From NCBI GenBank assembly GCA_902555275.1, contig CACDRY010000009.1, positions 1 to 43,050 on the forward strand: 43,050 nucleotides of DNA, read 5' to 3'. Positions 32,877 through 43,050 of the stretch are shown here, piece by piece. This DNA is from an uncultured Pelagibacteraceae bacterium (GTDB taxonomy: Bacteria; Pseudomonadota; Alphaproteobacteria; Pelagibacterales; Pelagibacteraceae). Position 1 is the stretch's first letter, and each line of letters begins with the position of its first letter. The notes beneath the pieces were generated by a model that saw only the letters and a list, made by a program, of their open reading frames with translations, ran no database searches and was not told the DNA's origin. The position numbers and the translations under genes are program-made.

Positions 32877-34067
32877 ATGTCAAAAGAAAAATTTGTAAGA
32901 AATAAACCGCACTGTAATATTGGAACAATTGGCCATGTGGACCATGGTAAAACAACATTAACAGCTGCGATAACAAAAGTTTTAGCAGAATCCGGTGGAG
33001 CACAATTTACTGCTTACGACCAAATTGATAAAGCTCCAGAGGAGAAAGAGAGAGGTATAACAATTTCAACAGCGCACGTAGAATATGAAACTGCAAACAG
33101 ACATTACGCTCATGTGGATTGTCCAGGTCACGCAGATTATGTGAAAAATATGATTACAGGTGCAGCACAAATGGACGGCGCAATTTTAGTTGTTAATGCA
33201 GCAGATGGTCCAATGCCACAAACAAGAGAACACATTCTTCTTGCTCGTCAAGTTGGAGTTCCTGCGATTGTTGTGTATTTAAATAAAGTAGATCAGGTTG
33301 ATGATAAAGAAATGATAGACTTGGTTGAGGAAGAAATAAAAGATTTGTTAACATCTTATAAGTTTCCTGGAGACAAAACTCCAATCGTTAAGGGTTCTGC
33401 TTTAGCTGCAGTAGAAGGAAAAGATGACGAAATTGGAAAAAATTCCATAATGGAATTGATGAAAGCAGTTGACGAATTTATTCCACAACCAGACAGACCT
33501 AAAGACAAAGATTTTCTAATGCCGGTTGAAGATGTGTTTTCAATTTCTGGAAGAGGAACTGTTGTAACAGGAAGAGTAGAGTCAGGAGTTATTAAAACTG
33601 GTGAGGAAATAGAAATAGTTGGTATTAGAGAAACTAAAAAATCAGTTTGCACAGGTGTAGAAATGTTCAGAAAACTTTTGGACTCAGGTGAGGCAGGAGA
33701 CAATATTGGTGCTTTATTAAGAGGTGTTGAGAGAACTGATGTTGAAAGGGGTCAAGTTTTATGTAAGCCTGGATCTATTAAGCCACATACTAAATTTGAG
33801 GCCCAAGCCTATGTTCTCAAAAAAGAAGAAGGTGGCAGACATACTCCATTCTTTACTAAATATAGACCTCAATTTTACTTTAGAACAACAGATGTAACAG
33901 GCGAAGTTGAATTACCATCAGGCACTGAGATGGTAATGCCAGGCGATGACGCTAAATTTACAGTAAAACTAATCACACCTATTGCTATGGATGAAAAACT
34001 TAATTTCGCAATTAGAGAAGGTGGTAGAACAGTAGGAGCTGGAGTAGTAACTAAGATTATAGAGTAA
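32877..34067 (+). CDS. tuf: Elongation factor Tu
   Basis: The 396-residue protein is full length. The GTPase domain shows GHVDHGKTT (G1), the switch I segment [16 protein letters not shown] (G3), NKVDQVDD (G4) and SALAAVEG (G5). Domains 2 and 3 follow, ending [14 protein letters not shown]. It delivers aminoacyl-tRNA to the ribosome. A purine-rich leader (GGAAAAAATGAGG) precedes the start, and the gene is flanked by tRNA-Gly and tRNA-Trp. Codon use appears highly biased, as expected. Confidence 0.98.
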   Translation: MSKEKFVRNKPHCNIGTIGHVDHGKTTLTAAITKVLAESGGAQFTAYDQIDKAPEEKERGITISTAHVEYETANRHYAHVDCPGHADYVKNMITGAAQMDGAILVVNAADGPMPQTREHILLARQVGVPAIVVYLNKVDQVDDKEMIDLVEEEIKDLLTSYKFPGDKTPIVKGSALAAVEGKDDEIGKNSIMELMKAVDEFIPQPDRPKDKDFLMPVEDVFSISGRGTVVTGRVESGVIKTGEEIEIVGIRETKKSVCTGVEMFRKLLDSGEAGDNIGALLRGVERTDVERGQVLCKPGSIKPHTKFEAQAYVLKKEEGGRHTPFFTKYRPQFYFRTTDVTGEVELPSGTEMVMPGDDAKFTVKLITPIAMDEKLNFAIREGGRTVGAGVVTKIIE

Positions 34068-34075
34068 ACTCAATA

Positions 34076-34150
34076 GGAGTGTAGCTCAATTGGTAGAGCG
34101 CCGGTCTCCAAAACCGGAGGTTGGGGGTTCGATTCCCTTCGCTCCTGCCA
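34076..34150 (+). tRNA. tRNA-Trp (anticodon CCA)
   Basis: The acceptor AGGAGTG pairs with CGCTCCT. The D arm is GCTCAATTGGTAGAGC, the anticodon loop CTCCAAA (CCA), the T arm GGGTTCGATTCCC, and GCCA is encoded at the end. It lies between tuf and secE, a conserved arrangement. Confidence 0.95.
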
Positions 34151-34165
34151 ATCTAGTTTATAAAT

Positions 34166-34357
34166 ATGAAAAACCCTTTAAAATTTATTCAGGATGTAAA
34201 ACAAGAAGCTTTTAAAGTCACTTGGCCAACAGCTAAAGAAACAGTGCAAGGGGCACTAATGGTTTTTGCGATGGCAGTTTTGGCATCTTTATTTTTTTTA
34301 CTGTTAGACCAAATTCTAAAGTTTTTCTTAGAAATTATTCTTAAGGTAAGTATATAA
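34166..34357 (+). CDS. secE: Preprotein translocase subunit SecE
   Basis: The 63-residue protein has the SecE amphipathic segment FIQDVKQEAFKVTWPTAKETVQ followed by one transmembrane helix (about 31-53). This is the short single-helix form found in most bacteria outside the gammaproteobacteria. SecE clamps SecY in the SecYEG channel. Its last base is the first of the nusG start. Confidence 0.95.
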   Translation: MKNPLKFIQDVKQEAFKVTWPTAKETVQGALMVFAMAVLASLFFLLLDQILKFFLEIILKVSI

Positions 34358-34887
34358 TGAAAAATTGGTATATTGTTCAGTCTCATTCTAGTTTTGAAAA
34401 TAAAGTAGCTCAATTAATAAAAGATGAGGCAGAAAAAGCGCAAATATCTGAAAAGATTGAGGAAATAATAGTTCCTACACACGATATTACTGAAGTTAAA
34501 AGAGGTAAGCGTGTTCAAAGAAAAAAAAAATATTTTCCAGGATATATATTAATTAAAAGCGAGATGGACAATAATATTTATCACATGATAAAAAATTTAA
34601 AAAAAGTTAGTGGTTTTTTAGGATCAAAAGGAACACCAATACCTGTATCAGATAAAGAGATTGAGAAAATTTTAGGTCAAATAAAAGATGGAGTTGCTCA
34701 ACCAAAATCGGGTATTGAATATAATGTTGGAGAAAAGGTTCAAGTTATAGATGGACCTTTCGCTTCTTTTAGTGGTCTAGTAGAGGATATTGATGAAGAT
34801 AAGTTAAGATTAAAAGTTTCAGTTTCTATTTTTGGAAGACCTACACCAGTAGATTTAGAATACAATCAAGTAGAAAAGGTTAGTTAA
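34357..34887 (+). CDS. nusG: Transcription elongation/antitermination factor NusG
   Basis: The 176-residue protein has the NGN domain ([31 protein letters not shown]) and the C-terminal KOW domain ([20 protein letters not shown]). NusG links RNA polymerase to Rho and to ribosomal protein S10. It overlaps secE and rplK by one base each, so the three are translationally coupled. Confidence 0.97.
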   Translation: MKNWYIVQSHSSFENKVAQLIKDEAEKAQISEKIEEIIVPTHDITEVKRGKRVQRKKKYFPGYILIKSEMDNNIYHMIKNLKKVSGFLGSKGTPIPVSDKEIEKILGQIKDGVAQPKSGIEYNVGEKVQVIDGPFASFSGLVEDIDEDKLRLKVSVSIFGRPTPVDLEYNQVEKVS

Positions 34888-35315
34888 TGGCAAAAAAAGA
34901 AATAAGCGGATATGTAAAATTACAAATAATGGGTGGTCAAGCAAATCCCGCACCCCCTGTTGGTCCTGCCCTTGGACAAAGAGGAATAAACATAATGGAG
35001 TTTTGTAAAGCATTTAATGACAAGACGAAATCATTTGCTGGCAAACCTGTACCAGTAATAATAACTGTTTATAAAGATAAAAAATTTGATTTTGTTATCA
35101 AATCACCACCAGCATCACACTTCATTAAAGAAGCAATGAAATTGAAAAGCGGATCAAAGGAGCCAGGCCGAAATATTCTAGGAACTATATCTAAACAACA
35201 GCTCAAGGAAATTGCTGAAAAAAAGATGGACGATTTAAATGCACACGATCTAGACGAGGCAGCAAAAATAATAGCTGGATCAGCAAGATCTATGGGAATA
35301 GAGGTTAAAGAGTAA
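34887..35315 (+). CDS. rplK: 50S ribosomal protein L11
   Basis: The 142-residue product has the L11 start [21 protein letters not shown] with the proline-rich linker, [12 protein letters not shown], and the C-terminal rRNA-binding domain ending [10 protein letters not shown]. It is of normal length and belongs to the GTPase-associated centre. It overlaps rplA by one base. Confidence 0.98.
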   Translation: MAKKEISGYVKLQIMGGQANPAPPVGPALGQRGINIMEFCKAFNDKTKSFAGKPVPVIITVYKDKKFDFVIKSPPASHFIKEAMKLKSGSKEPGRNILGTISKQQLKEIAEKKMDDLNAHDLDEAAKIIAGSARSMGIEVKE

Positions 35316-36004
35316 TGAAATCAAAAAGATATAAAAAATTGCCTAATGATACCAAAAATTTACCATCCGAAAAATTTGAAAAAATTTTGAGTATAGTAAA
35401 ATCTAATTGTAATACTAAATTTGATGAGTGTGTAGACTTAAGCTTCAGAATAAATAATAAACAAAAAAAAAATGAAATTAATTTGAGAACAATTGTAAAT
35501 TTACCGGGAGGGACAGGTAAATCTATTAAAGTAGCAGTAGTTTGTGAAGAGAATAAAGTAGATGATGCAAATAAAGCTAATGCTGATTTAGTTGGAGGTG
35601 ATGATTTAATTGAAAAAATTAAAAACGGTGATTTTGATTTTGAAAAACTTATATGTACTCCGTCAATGATGATCAAATTATCAAAATTAGGAAAAGTTTT
35701 AGGTCCAAAGGGATTAATGCCAAATCCAAAGTTGGGAACAGTGACAAATGATATTACTAAAGCTGTTAAAGAAGCAAAAGCTGGCCAAGTTGAAATTAGA
35801 AATGACAAAGATGGAAATATTGGTTTGAGTATTGGAAAAAAATCTTTTGAAGATGACAAACTTATTAAAAACTATAATGCAGTAATTGATGTTTTGGAAA
35901 AAGAAAAATCAAATTTAACAATTAAAGGCGATTTAGTAAGCCAGGCTTTCATTACATCTACAATGGGAGTATCTTACAAAATTAAATTGGATAAGAGTAT
36001 TTAA
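35315..36004 (+). CDS. rplA: 50S ribosomal protein L1
   Basis: The 229-residue protein has L1 features: ECVDLSFRINNKQ, the RTIVNLPGGTGK segment, LGKVLGPKGLMPNPKLGTVT and the C-terminal FITSTMGVSYKI. L1 forms the mobile stalk at the E site and in many bacteria represses its own operon. The start overlaps rplK by one base. Only two bases separate it from rplJ, so the usual long L10 leader is missing. Confidence 0.97.
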   Translation: MKSKRYKKLPNDTKNLPSEKFEKILSIVKSNCNTKFDECVDLSFRINNKQKKNEINLRTIVNLPGGTGKSIKVAVVCEENKVDDANKANADLVGGDDLIEKIKNGDFDFEKLICTPSMMIKLSKLGKVLGPKGLMPNPKLGTVTNDITKAVKEAKAGQVEIRNDKDGNIGLSIGKKSFEDDKLIKNYNAVIDVLEKEKSNLTIKGDLVSQAFITSTMGVSYKIKLDKSI

Positions 36005-36006
36005 TT

Positions 36007-36516
36007 ATGATGAATAAGAGTCAAAAGAAACAATATATCGAAAATATGACAAGTCAATTTGAAAAAACAGAGGCTGTGATAGTAACACATTATCAAGGCT
36101 TGACTGTTTCTCAATTAGACGATCTAAGAAAAAAAATGCGTGAGAATGGTGTTAGATTTAAAATTACCAATAATAGAATAACAAAATTAGCTCTTGAAAA
36201 AACTAGATGCAAAGAATTATCAGACTTATTTCAAGGACCTACAGCTGTTGCGATGTCGGAAGACGCAATATCGTCAGCAAAAATTTTAACTAATTTTTCT
36301 AAAGAAAATAAAAATTTAAAAATCTTAGGTGGAATCATGGGAGAAGACATTTTAGATGTAGTTGGGGTTGAAAATATAGCAACTTTACCATCATTGGAAG
36401 AGGCTAGAGCCAAAATAGTGGGTATTTTGCGATCTCCAGCTCAAAAAATTGCAAGTATTTTACTTGCGCCGGCGTCAAAAATCGCTATTTTAGCGCTCGA
36501 AAAATCAAAAAAATAA
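36007..36516 (+). CDS. rplJ: 50S ribosomal protein L10
   Basis: The 169-residue protein has the L10 pattern [46 protein letters not shown], and the C-terminal helix that binds L7/L12 ([17 protein letters not shown]). It anchors the L7/L12 stalk. A second ATG one codon on may be the true start. Confidence 0.97.
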   Translation: MMNKSQKKQYIENMTSQFEKTEAVIVTHYQGLTVSQLDDLRKKMRENGVRFKITNNRITKLALEKTRCKELSDLFQGPTAVAMSEDAISSAKILTNFSKENKNLKILGGIMGEDILDVVGVENIATLPSLEEARAKIVGILRSPAQKIASILLAPASKIAILALEKSKK

Positions 36517-36536
36517 CCAGGGATAAAAATATTATT

Positions 36537-36908
36537 ATGGCTGACTTAAATAAAATTATAGAAGATTTATCAAGCTTAACTGTTGTTGAAGCAGCTGAGC
36601 TATCAAAACAATTAGAAGAAAAATGGGGAGTAACAGCTGCAGCTGCAGTTGCTGCTGCACCTGCTTCAGCTACTGCTGGTTCACCTGCTGAAGAGAAGGA
36701 TGAGTTTACTGTAATGTTAACGGCTGCTGGAGATAAAAAAATTAATGTGATCAAAGAAGTTAGAGCAGTAACGGAATTAGGTTTAAAAGAAGCAAAAGAT
36801 TTAGTTGAAGGAGCACCTAAAGAAGTCAAATCAGGTGTTAATAAAAAAGAAGCGGAAGAAATAAAAAGTAAATTAGAAGCTGCCGGCGCAAAAGTAGAAC
36901 TTAAGTAA
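36537..36908 (+). CDS. rplL: 50S ribosomal protein L7/L12
   Basis: The 123-residue product has the N-terminal dimerisation helices ([20 protein letters not shown]), an Ala-rich hinge (about 35-55) and the factor-binding C-terminal domain [20 protein letters not shown] to the end KVELK. It forms the stalk that recruits EF-Tu and EF-G. It is followed by a hairpin before rpoB. Confidence 0.98.
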   Translation: MADLNKIIEDLSSLTVVEAAELSKQLEEKWGVTAAAAVAAAPASATAGSPAEEKDEFTVMLTAAGDKKINVIKEVRAVTELGLKEAKDLVEGAPKEVKSGVNKKEAEEIKSKLEAAGAKVELK

Positions 36909-36929
36909 ATATAAACAAGAGAAAAAATA

Positions 36930-36956
36930 AGTTGCTGAAAATATAATTCAGCAATT
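36930..36956 (+). promoter_or_regulatory. Hairpin between rplL and rpoB
   Basis: AGTTGCTGAA can pair with TTCAGCAATT (10 bp, one G-T) around a seven-base A/T loop. It has no long T-tract, so it is not a strong terminator. In E. coli this gap holds an attenuator and an RNase III site, and a similar role is plausible here. Confidence 0.5.
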
Positions 36957-36964
36957 AAATATAT

Positions 36965-39900
36965 ATGCAATTATCATTTACAGAGAAAAAAAATATAAGA
37001 AAAAGTTTTGGTAAATTAAAAGAAAGTTTATCTATACCAAATTTAATAGAAGTACAAAAAAATTCCTACAAAGAATTAACCGAATTTAAAGTTAATGTTG
37101 AACAACATTTAATAAAAGGATTTCATAGAGTTTTCAAGAGTATTTTTCCAATAGAAGATTTAAATGATAAAGCAACACTTGAATACATATCTTATAGGCT
37201 TGAAAAACCAAAATTCGATGTTGATGAATGTATCACTAGAGGACTTACATATTCGGCTGCTCTTAAATGTACTCTTAGATTAGTAGTTTATGAAATAGAC
37301 CAAGAAACCAATACTAAAGATATATTATCTGCAAAAGAGCAAGAAGTGTATATGGGTGAAGTTCCCATGATGACTAACAGTGGTACCTTTATTACTAATG
37401 GTGTTCAAAGAGTTGTAGTTAATCAAATGCACAGAAGCCCAGGCGTTTTTTTTGATCATGATAGAGGCAAATCTCATGCAAGCGGTAAATTATTATTTAA
37501 TTGTAGAGTGATACCTAATCGAGGTTCTTGGTTAGATTTTGAGTTTGATGTAAAAGATTTCTTATATTTTAGAATAGATAGAAAAAAAAAAATATTTGTT
37601 AGTACTCTTTTACAAGCATTAGGGTACACTAAATCTGACATAGTTAATGAGTTTTATGACAAAGTGTTATTTGTATATGATAAAAATCAGAAAAAATGGA
37701 AAACAAAGTTTGAACCCGAAAATTATAAAGCTAAAAATACTTCAGAAGAAATTATTGATGCTAAAAATAACAAAACATTAGTTGAGAAAGGTGCCCAGAT
37801 CAATTTTTTAACCGCAAAAAAACTTCAGAATGAAGGATTAAAAGACATTTTAGTTACAAATGAGGCATTGTATGGAAAATTTTTGCATGAAGATATTAGA
37901 ATTGGTGAAGAGACATTCAAAATAGGAACAGAACTAAACGAGACAATAATACAGAAGATTATAGATGAAAATATTAATTCAATAAATATATCAAGGACTA
38001 ATTCTATATCAAAAGGACCATATTTATTAAACACAATTCTTAATGATAAGAATGAGAACAAAAATGATGCAATTACAGAAATTTATAAAATTCTAAGACC
38101 AGGCGAACCTCCTACTATCGAAATTGCAACTCAAATATTCAATAATTTATTTTTTAGTTCTGATAGATATGACCTATCAGATGTCGGAAGAGTTAAAATG
38201 AATTCAAGATTGGATTTAAATTGTTCAGACAAAATTACAATTTTGAGAAATGATGACATTTTAGCAATTGTCAAAAAGATGTTAGATTTGAGAGACGGTA
38301 AAGATGAGGTCGATGATATAGATCATTTAGGTAATAGAAGAGTAAGATCTGTAGGAGAGCTTGTTGAGAATCAAGCAAGAATAGGTGTCTATAGAATGGA
38401 GAGAGCAATTAAAGAAAAGATGACGACCTTAGACGTTGAATCGGCTATGCCACAAGATTTAATCAATGCAAAACCATTAACAATTTCACTAAAAGATTTT
38501 TTTGCAACATCTCAACTATCTCAATTTATGGATCAAACAAATCCATTGTCTGAAATAACTCATAAAAGAAGAGTATCAGCATTAGGTCCTGGAGGATTAA
38601 CAAGGGAAAGAGCAGGTTTTGAAGTGAGAGATGTTCATCCTACTCATTACGGTCGTATTTGCCCTATCGAAACTCCAGAAGGACCAAATATTGGATTGAT
38701 AAATAGTCTTTCGACGTACTCAAAAATTAATAAATATGGTTTTATTGAAAGTCCATATAAAAAAGTTGAAAATGGAATTGTTCAAGACAAAATTGAATAT
38801 CTGTCAGCTATGGAAGAAACAAAATTTACAATAGCTCAGGCTAATTCAGTACTTGATAAGAACGGAAAATTTACTGAAGAATTAATTTCAAGTAGAGCAA
38901 ATTTAGATTTTATTTTATCTAAACCTGAAAATATAGATTACATTGATGTTTCTCCAAAACAACTAGTTTCTGTTGCTGCATCATTAATACCATTTTTAGA
39001 AAATGATGACGCTAACAGAGCTTTAATGGGTTCTAATATGATGAGACAAGCGGTACCACTTCTTAAACCAGAGGCACCTCTTGTTGGTACAGGAATTGAA
39101 AGCGATGTTGCTTTAGACTCAGGCGTTACTATAGTTGCAAAAAGGGATGGAACTGTTGATAAAATTGATGGAAAGAGAATTGTAATTAAAGCATCAAATG
39201 AAAAAGACTATTCTAAGTCTGGAGTAGATATTTATAATCTTCAAAAATTTAAAAGATCAAACCAAAATACATGCATAAACCAGAAGCCATTAGTTAGGGT
39301 TGGTGACCAAGTAAAATCTGGTGATATAATCGCAGATGGTCCATCAACTAAAACAGGAGAACTTGCTTTAGGGAAAAATGTTACAGTCGCTTTTATGCCT
39401 TGGCAGGGATACAATTTTGAAGACTCTATACTAATTTCAGAAAGATGTGTAACAGACGACGTTTTTACATCAATACATATTGAAGAGTATGAAGTTATGG
39501 CAAGGGATACTAAACTTGGTGAGGAAGATATAACTAGGGATATCCCAAATATAAATGAGGAATCTCTTAAAAACTTAGATGAGTCTGGAATTGTTTATAT
39601 AGGGGCAGAGGTAAAGCCAGGTGATATTTTAGTAGGAAAAGTTACTCCAAAAGGAGATTCAGCATCAGGACCTGAGGAGAAACTTTTAAGATCAATATTT
39701 GGTGAAAAAGCCATAGATGTTACAGATACATCTTTAAAAATGCCGAGTGGGAGTGGAGGAATAGTCGTCGACGTGAGGGTTTTTAATAGACATGGTATTG
39801 AGAAAGACGAGAGGTCCATCACAATCGAGAGAGCAGAAATTGAGAGTGTGCAACAAGACAAGATAGTTGAGGAAGATATTTTAGAGAGAAGCATTAAACA

Positions 39901-41047
39901 AAGAGCAACATCAATTTTAGCAAATTCCAAATTAACAAAAAAAATAAAAACTTATGAAGTTGGGACAGGACTTAACGAGCAAATTATTTTTGACTTACTA
40001 GTTTCAGATTTATTTAAAATTAATGTAGAAGATGTTAAAAAAAATGAAACGTTACTTCAATTGAGATCTCAATATGAGAATGCTAAAAATGATATTCAAG
40101 AGAGATTTGAAGATAAAGTTCTTAAAATAAGACAAGGAGATGACCTTTTGCCAAGTGTTATGAAAATGGTAAAAGTATTTGTTGCTATTAAGAGAAGATT
40201 AAGACCAGGTGATAAAATGTCAGGAAGACACGGTAATAAGGGCGTAGTAAGCAAAATAGTTCCAGTTGAGGATATGCCATATAGGGAGAATGGAAAGCCA
40301 GTTGATATAGTATTAAATCCCCTGGGAGTGCCAAGTAGAATGAATGTAGGTCAAATACTTGAAACTCATCTAGGTTGGTCATGTAAAGAGCTAGGAGAAC
40401 AATTAACAGATTTAATAAATAAAAATCAAAAAAAAATTGAAAAAGAAGAAAAAATTTCAAAATTTTTAAAATCAGTCTATGGACAACAATTTTTTGAAGA
40501 GAATATAGAAAAACTTTCAACAACAGAATTTAAAGATTTGTGCCAAAATATCCAAAATGGAGTTCCAATTTCAACGCCAGTTTTTGATGGAGCAAAGGAA
40601 AAAGATGTTACGAATATGCTAGATTTAGCTCAACTACCAAATTCAGGACAGACAGATTTATGGGATGGTAGAACTGGAGAAAAATTTGATCGACCTGTAA
40701 CAGTTGGAATTATTTACATGCTTAAATTACATCATCTAGTTGAAGATAAAATACATGCAAGATCAACAGGGCCCTATAGTTTAGTTACACAGCAACCACT
40801 AGGTGGAAAGGCACAGTTAGGCGGACAAAGGTTTGGGGAAATGGAAGTATGGGCTTTGGAAGCGTACGGAGCATCTTATACACTTCAAGAAATACTGACT
40901 GTTAAATCGGATGATGTTGCCGGGAGAGTCAAAGTTTATGAGACAATAGTAAAAGGTGAGGAAAATTTTGAATCTGGTATACCAGAATCATTTAATGTAT
41001 TGGTAAAAGAAATAAAATCACTAGCCCTTAATGTGGAGTTAAATTAA
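36965..41047 (+). CDS. rpoB: DNA-directed RNA polymerase subunit beta
   Basis: The 1360-residue protein is full length (E. coli 1342). Landmarks are the N-terminal [18 protein letters not shown], the rifampicin region [58 protein letters not shown], the [13 protein letters not shown] segment, [14 protein letters not shown] and the C-terminal [18 protein letters not shown]. The rifampicin cluster looks wild type ([12 protein letters not shown]). It is followed five bases later by the broken rpoC. Confidence 0.98.
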   Translation: MQLSFTEKKNIRKSFGKLKESLSIPNLIEVQKNSYKELTEFKVNVEQHLIKGFHRVFKSIFPIEDLNDKATLEYISYRLEKPKFDVDECITRGLTYSAALKCTLRLVVYEIDQETNTKDILSAKEQEVYMGEVPMMTNSGTFITNGVQRVVVNQMHRSPGVFFDHDRGKSHASGKLLFNCRVIPNRGSWLDFEFDVKDFLYFRIDRKKKIFVSTLLQALGYTKSDIVNEFYDKVLFVYDKNQKKWKTKFEPENYKAKNTSEEIIDAKNNKTLVEKGAQINFLTAKKLQNEGLKDILVTNEALYGKFLHEDIRIGEETFKIGTELNETIIQKIIDENINSINISRTNSISKGPYLLNTILNDKNENKNDAITEIYKILRPGEPPTIEIATQIFNNLFFSSDRYDLSDVGRVKMNSRLDLNCSDKITILRNDDILAIVKKMLDLRDGKDEVDDIDHLGNRRVRSVGELVENQARIGVYRMERAIKEKMTTLDVESAMPQDLINAKPLTISLKDFFATSQLSQFMDQTNPLSEITHKRRVSALGPGGLTRERAGFEVRDVHPTHYGRICPIETPEGPNIGLINSLSTYSKINKYGFIESPYKKVENGIVQDKIEYLSAMEETKFTIAQANSVLDKNGKFTEELISSRANLDFILSKPENIDYIDVSPKQLVSVAASLIPFLENDDANRALMGSNMMRQAVPLLKPEAPLVGTGIESDVALDSGVTIVAKRDGTVDKIDGKRIVIKASNEKDYSKSGVDIYNLQKFKRSNQNTCINQKPLVRVGDQVKSGDIIADGPSTKTGELALGKNVTVAFMPWQGYNFEDSILISERCVTDDVFTSIHIEEYEVMARDTKLGEEDITRDIPNINEESLKNLDESGIVYIGAEVKPGDILVGKVTPKGDSASGPEEKLLRSIFGEKAIDVTDTSLKMPSGSGGIVVDVRVFNRHGIEKDERSITIERAEIESVQQDKIVEEDILERSIKQRATSILANSKLTKKIKTYEVGTGLNEQIIFDLLVSDLFKINVEDVKKNETLLQLRSQYENAKNDIQERFEDKVLKIRQGDDLLPSVMKMVKVFVAIKRRLRPGDKMSGRHGNKGVVSKIVPVEDMPYRENGKPVDIVLNPLGVPSRMNVGQILETHLGWSCKELGEQLTDLINKNQKKIEKEEKISKFLKSVYGQQFFEENIEKLSTTEFKDLCQNIQNGVPISTPVFDGAKEKDVTNMLDLAQLPNSGQTDLWDGRTGEKFDRPVTVGIIYMLKLHHLVEDKIHARSTGPYSLVTQQPLGGKAQLGGQRFGEMEVWALEAYGASYTLQEILTVKSDDVAGRVKVYETIVKGEENFESGIPESFNVLVKEIKSLALNVELN

Positions 41048-41052
41048 TTAAT

Positions 41053-41931
41053 ATGAGTAAAGAATTATCGGACCTTTTCAAATCTTCAGAAATATCTGAA
41101 GCTCAGAACTTCAATAGTATAAAGATAACTTTAGCAAGTCCTGAGAAAATAAAGTCTTGGACGTTTGGTGAAATAAAAAAACCTGAAACAATCAATTACA
41201 GAACGTTTAGACCTGAAAAAGATGGCCTCTTTTGCGCAAGAATATTTGGACCAATAAAAGATTATGAGTGTCTATGTGGAAAATATAAGAGAATGAAATT
41301 TAGAGGAATAATATGTGAAAAATGTGGAGTAGAGGTAACAAAATCAAACGTGAGAAGAGAAAGAATGGGTCATATAAATTTAGCAACCCCAGTTGCCCAT
41401 ATTTGGTTTTTGAAATCTTTACCAAGCAGAATTTCATTGGTAATTGATATGAAACTAAAAGAAGTAGAAAGAGTTTTATATTTTGAAAGTTTTATAGTTA
41501 TTGAGCCAGGTTTAACTGGTTTAAAGAAAAATCAATTATTAGGAGAGGAAGAATTAATAAAATATCAAGATGATTATGGTGAGGAGGCATTTACTGCAGG
41601 TATAGGTGCTGAAGCTATACTAGAAATTCTTAAATCAATAAATCTAGAAGAGGAAAGAGATCTCTTAATTAAAAATATTAAAGAGACAAAGTCAAAAGTT
41701 AATGAGGAAAGATCAATTAAAAGATTAAAATTAATTGAGTCATTTATAGAAACAGGAAACAAGCCTGAATGGATGATATTAACAACTGTACCAGTTATAC
41801 CACCTGAATTAAGACCCCTTGTCCCTTTAGATGGTGGTCGATTTGCTACATCGGATTTGAATGATTTGTACAGACGAGTAGCAAATAGAAAACAAAGACG
41901 TTCACTTTACGGAACTAAAAAAGGTAAATAA
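41053..41931 (+). pseudogene. rpoC: Truncated rpoC joined in frame to the end of rpsL
   Basis: The frame encodes only 292 residues, against about 1,400 for RNA polymerase beta prime. Residues 1 to about 276 are a normal RpoC N-terminus, with the zinc site [20 protein letters not shown] and [20 protein letters not shown]. Then the frame continues as [16 protein letters not shown], which is the typical end of ribosomal protein S12 (RpsL), and stops two bases before rpsG. The active-site NADFDGD loop, trigger loop and all later RpoC parts are absent, as is nearly all of RpsL. The join is at 41878-41892 (GTAGCAAATAGAAA), where VANR could occur in both genes. As both proteins are essential, an assembly or amplification artefact is the simplest reading. 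Confidence 0.93.
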
Positions 41932-41933
41932 AA

Positions 41934-42404
41934 ATGTCAAGGAAAAGAAAAGCTCCAAAAAAATTACCAGTAATCGATCCAAAATATAAATCAACAATAA
42001 TTCCAAAACTAATAAACTCTATTATGTATGATGGAAAAAAGACAGTTGCTGAAAAAATAATTTACGATGCAATCGACAAAATTAAAAGTAAGTCAAAAGA
42101 TGAACCCTTAACAGTATTTAATGATGCAATTAACAATATCAAACCTACTGTTGAAGTAAGATCAAGAAGAGTAGGAGGAGCCACATACCAAGTTCCTGTT
42201 GAAGTTAAATCTAAAAGATCCCAAGCTTTAGCCTTAAGATGGTTGGTCGACGCTTCAAGAAAAAGAAAAGATAAAAAAATGTCTGATAAAATTTTTAATG
42301 AAATATATGATGCTTATCAAAATAGAGGATCAGCTATAAAAAAAAAAGAAGATACACACAAGATGGCAGAGTCAAATAAAGCTTTCGCCCACTTTAGATG
42401 GTAA
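41934..42404 (+). CDS. rpsG: 30S ribosomal protein S7
   Basis: The 156-residue protein is intact. It has the S7 start [18 protein letters not shown], a [19 protein letters not shown] segment, the conserved [30 protein letters not shown] and a C-terminal [15 protein letters not shown]. It nucleates assembly of the 30S head. It normally follows rpsL; here only the last codons of rpsL remain upstream. Confidence 0.98.
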   Translation: MSRKRKAPKKLPVIDPKYKSTIIPKLINSIMYDGKKTVAEKIIYDAIDKIKSKSKDEPLTVFNDAINNIKPTVEVRSRRVGGATYQVPVEVKSKRSQALALRWLVDASRKRKDKKMSDKIFNEIYDAYQNRGSAIKKKEDTHKMAESNKAFAHFRW

Positions 42405-42410
42405 ATTAAT

Positions 42411-43050
42411 ATGTCGAGAACTCATACATTAGACAAATATAGAAATATTGGAATTATGGCTCATATAGATGCTGGTAAAACTACAACTACTGAAAGAATT
42501 CTTTACTATACTGGGAAAAGTCATAAAATTGGTGAAGTTCACGATGGTGCTGCAACTATGGACTGGATGGAGCAAGAACAGGAAAGAGGTATAACAATCA
42601 CTTCAGCAGCAACAACTTGTTTTTGGAACGACCACAGAATAAATATAATAGATACACCAGGTCATGTAGATTTTACAATCGAAGTTGAGAGATCTCTAAA
42701 GGTCCTCGATGGAGCTGTTGCTGTCTTTGACGGAGTTGCAGGAGTAGAACCCCAATCTGAGACAGTCTGGAGACAAGCAGATAAATATAAGGTTCCTAGA
42801 ATATGCTTTGTAAATAAATTGGATAGAACAGGTGCAGATTTTTTTAGATGCGTTGGAATGATTAAAGATAGATTAGGTGCCAAACCTTTAGTGATGCAAG
42901 TACCAATTGGAATAGAAGCTTCATTAAAAGGAGTTGTGGATTTAATAAAAATGAAAGCAGTGGTATGGAAAAACGAAGATTTAGGTGCTGCTTGGGAATT
43001 ATTAGATATACCCGATGATCTTAAAGATATTTCAAATAAATATCGTCAAG
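42411..43050 (+). CDS. fusA: Elongation factor G, N-terminal part (runs off the window)
   Basis: The frame opens at ATG 42411 and is still open at the right edge, about 213 codons. It shows the EF-G GTPase domain: [15 protein letters not shown] (G1), [11 protein letters not shown] (switch I), [10 protein letters not shown] (G3), and [11 protein letters not shown] (G4). EF-G drives translocation on the ribosome. It lies six bases after rpsG, the normal str-operon order. The rest of the protein is outside the window. Confidence 0.97.
   Translation, partial: MSRTHTLDKYRNIGIMAHIDAGKTTTTERILYYTGKSHKIGEVHDGAATMDWMEQEQERGITITSAATTCFWNDHRINIIDTPGHVDFTIEVERSLKVLDGAVAVFDGVAGVEPQSETVWRQADKYKVPRICFVNKLDRTGADFFRCVGMIKDRLGAKPLVMQVPIGIEASLKGVVDLIKMKAVVWKNEDLGAAWELLDIPDDLKDISNKYRQ

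Noticed and set aside
35305..35859. 184-residue minus-strand frame over rplA
   Set aside because: It lies wholly antisense to rplA, which has clear L1 motifs; the frame shows no domain and a Phe/Ser-rich composition.
36485..36970. Long Ala/Ser-rich minus-strand frame over rplL
   Set aside because: It is a shadow of the highly biased codons of rplL on the other strand, with low-complexity sequence.
41053..41931. Natural split of rpoC into two genes
   Set aside because: No second RpoC piece follows; the downstream residues are RpsL-like and run into rpsG.

Overview
The window looks like a chromosome segment of a SAR11-type (Pelagibacterales) marine alphaproteobacterium. It is very AT-rich, has tiny intergenic gaps, often lacks Shine-Dalgarno sites, and carries the order tuf - tRNA-Trp - secE - nusG - rplKAJL - rpoBC - rpsG - fusA. 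The window suggests a metagenome-assembled or single-cell genome, because an essential gene is visibly damaged (see below); this is inference.

Region 1 (1-8655) begins with the tail of a Lys-rich protein and a secreted protein on the minus strand. It continues with a compact plus-strand set: a membrane-anchored GrpE-like protein, a lidless Hsp70, a TM/TerB/J-like protein and an M48 metallopeptidase. A DUF2167 membrane protein and a PrsW-type intramembrane protease follow, then small membrane proteins (DUF4396, DUF4149). This Hsp70-GrpE-TerB-protease cluster is the best candidate for a little-described membrane protein-quality or stress system.

Region 2 (8651-19833) is an accessory hotspot built on tRNA-Leu(UAA). 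The tRNA promoter plus 5' half occurs three times: two truncated copies and one intact gene. The copies delimit two cargo blocks. Block A carries two ComA-like (phosphosulfolactate synthase family) proteins flanking a tripartite tricarboxylate transporter (TctC, fused TctA-TctB), plus a glucosylglycerate pathway (GpgS and a HAD phosphatase). Block B carries two secreted polysaccharide-lyase-like proteins, each preceded by the same tandem CTAGACG repeat. A third copy of that repeat lies before the tRNA.

Region 3 (19838-22712) holds conserved housekeeping genes: NAD kinase, a DmdA/GcvT-type protein and a ROK sugar kinase.

Region 4 (22721-31701) is an integrated element of about 8.9 kb in tRNA-Thr(UGU), bounded by a 51-bp direct repeat. 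It has a P4-type tyrosine integrase, an AlpA-like HTH, a family A DNA polymerase with exonuclease domain, a winged-helix protein and a run of unknown small proteins. No capsid, terminase, portal or tail gene is recognisable. It looks like a phage satellite or tycheposon/VEIME-like element rather than a complete prophage. A GC-rich, strongly structured non-coding segment lies near its distal end.

Region 5 (31654-43050) is the tRNA/translation/transcription cluster: tRNA-Thr, rlmB, tRNA-Tyr, tRNA-Gly, tuf, tRNA-Trp, secE, nusG, four ribosomal protein genes, rpoB, a truncated rpoC, rpsG and the start of fusA. The rpoC frame runs in frame into the last 16 residues of RpsL. Most of rpoC and rpsL is therefore missing, most likely through an assembly or amplification join at a short repeat.
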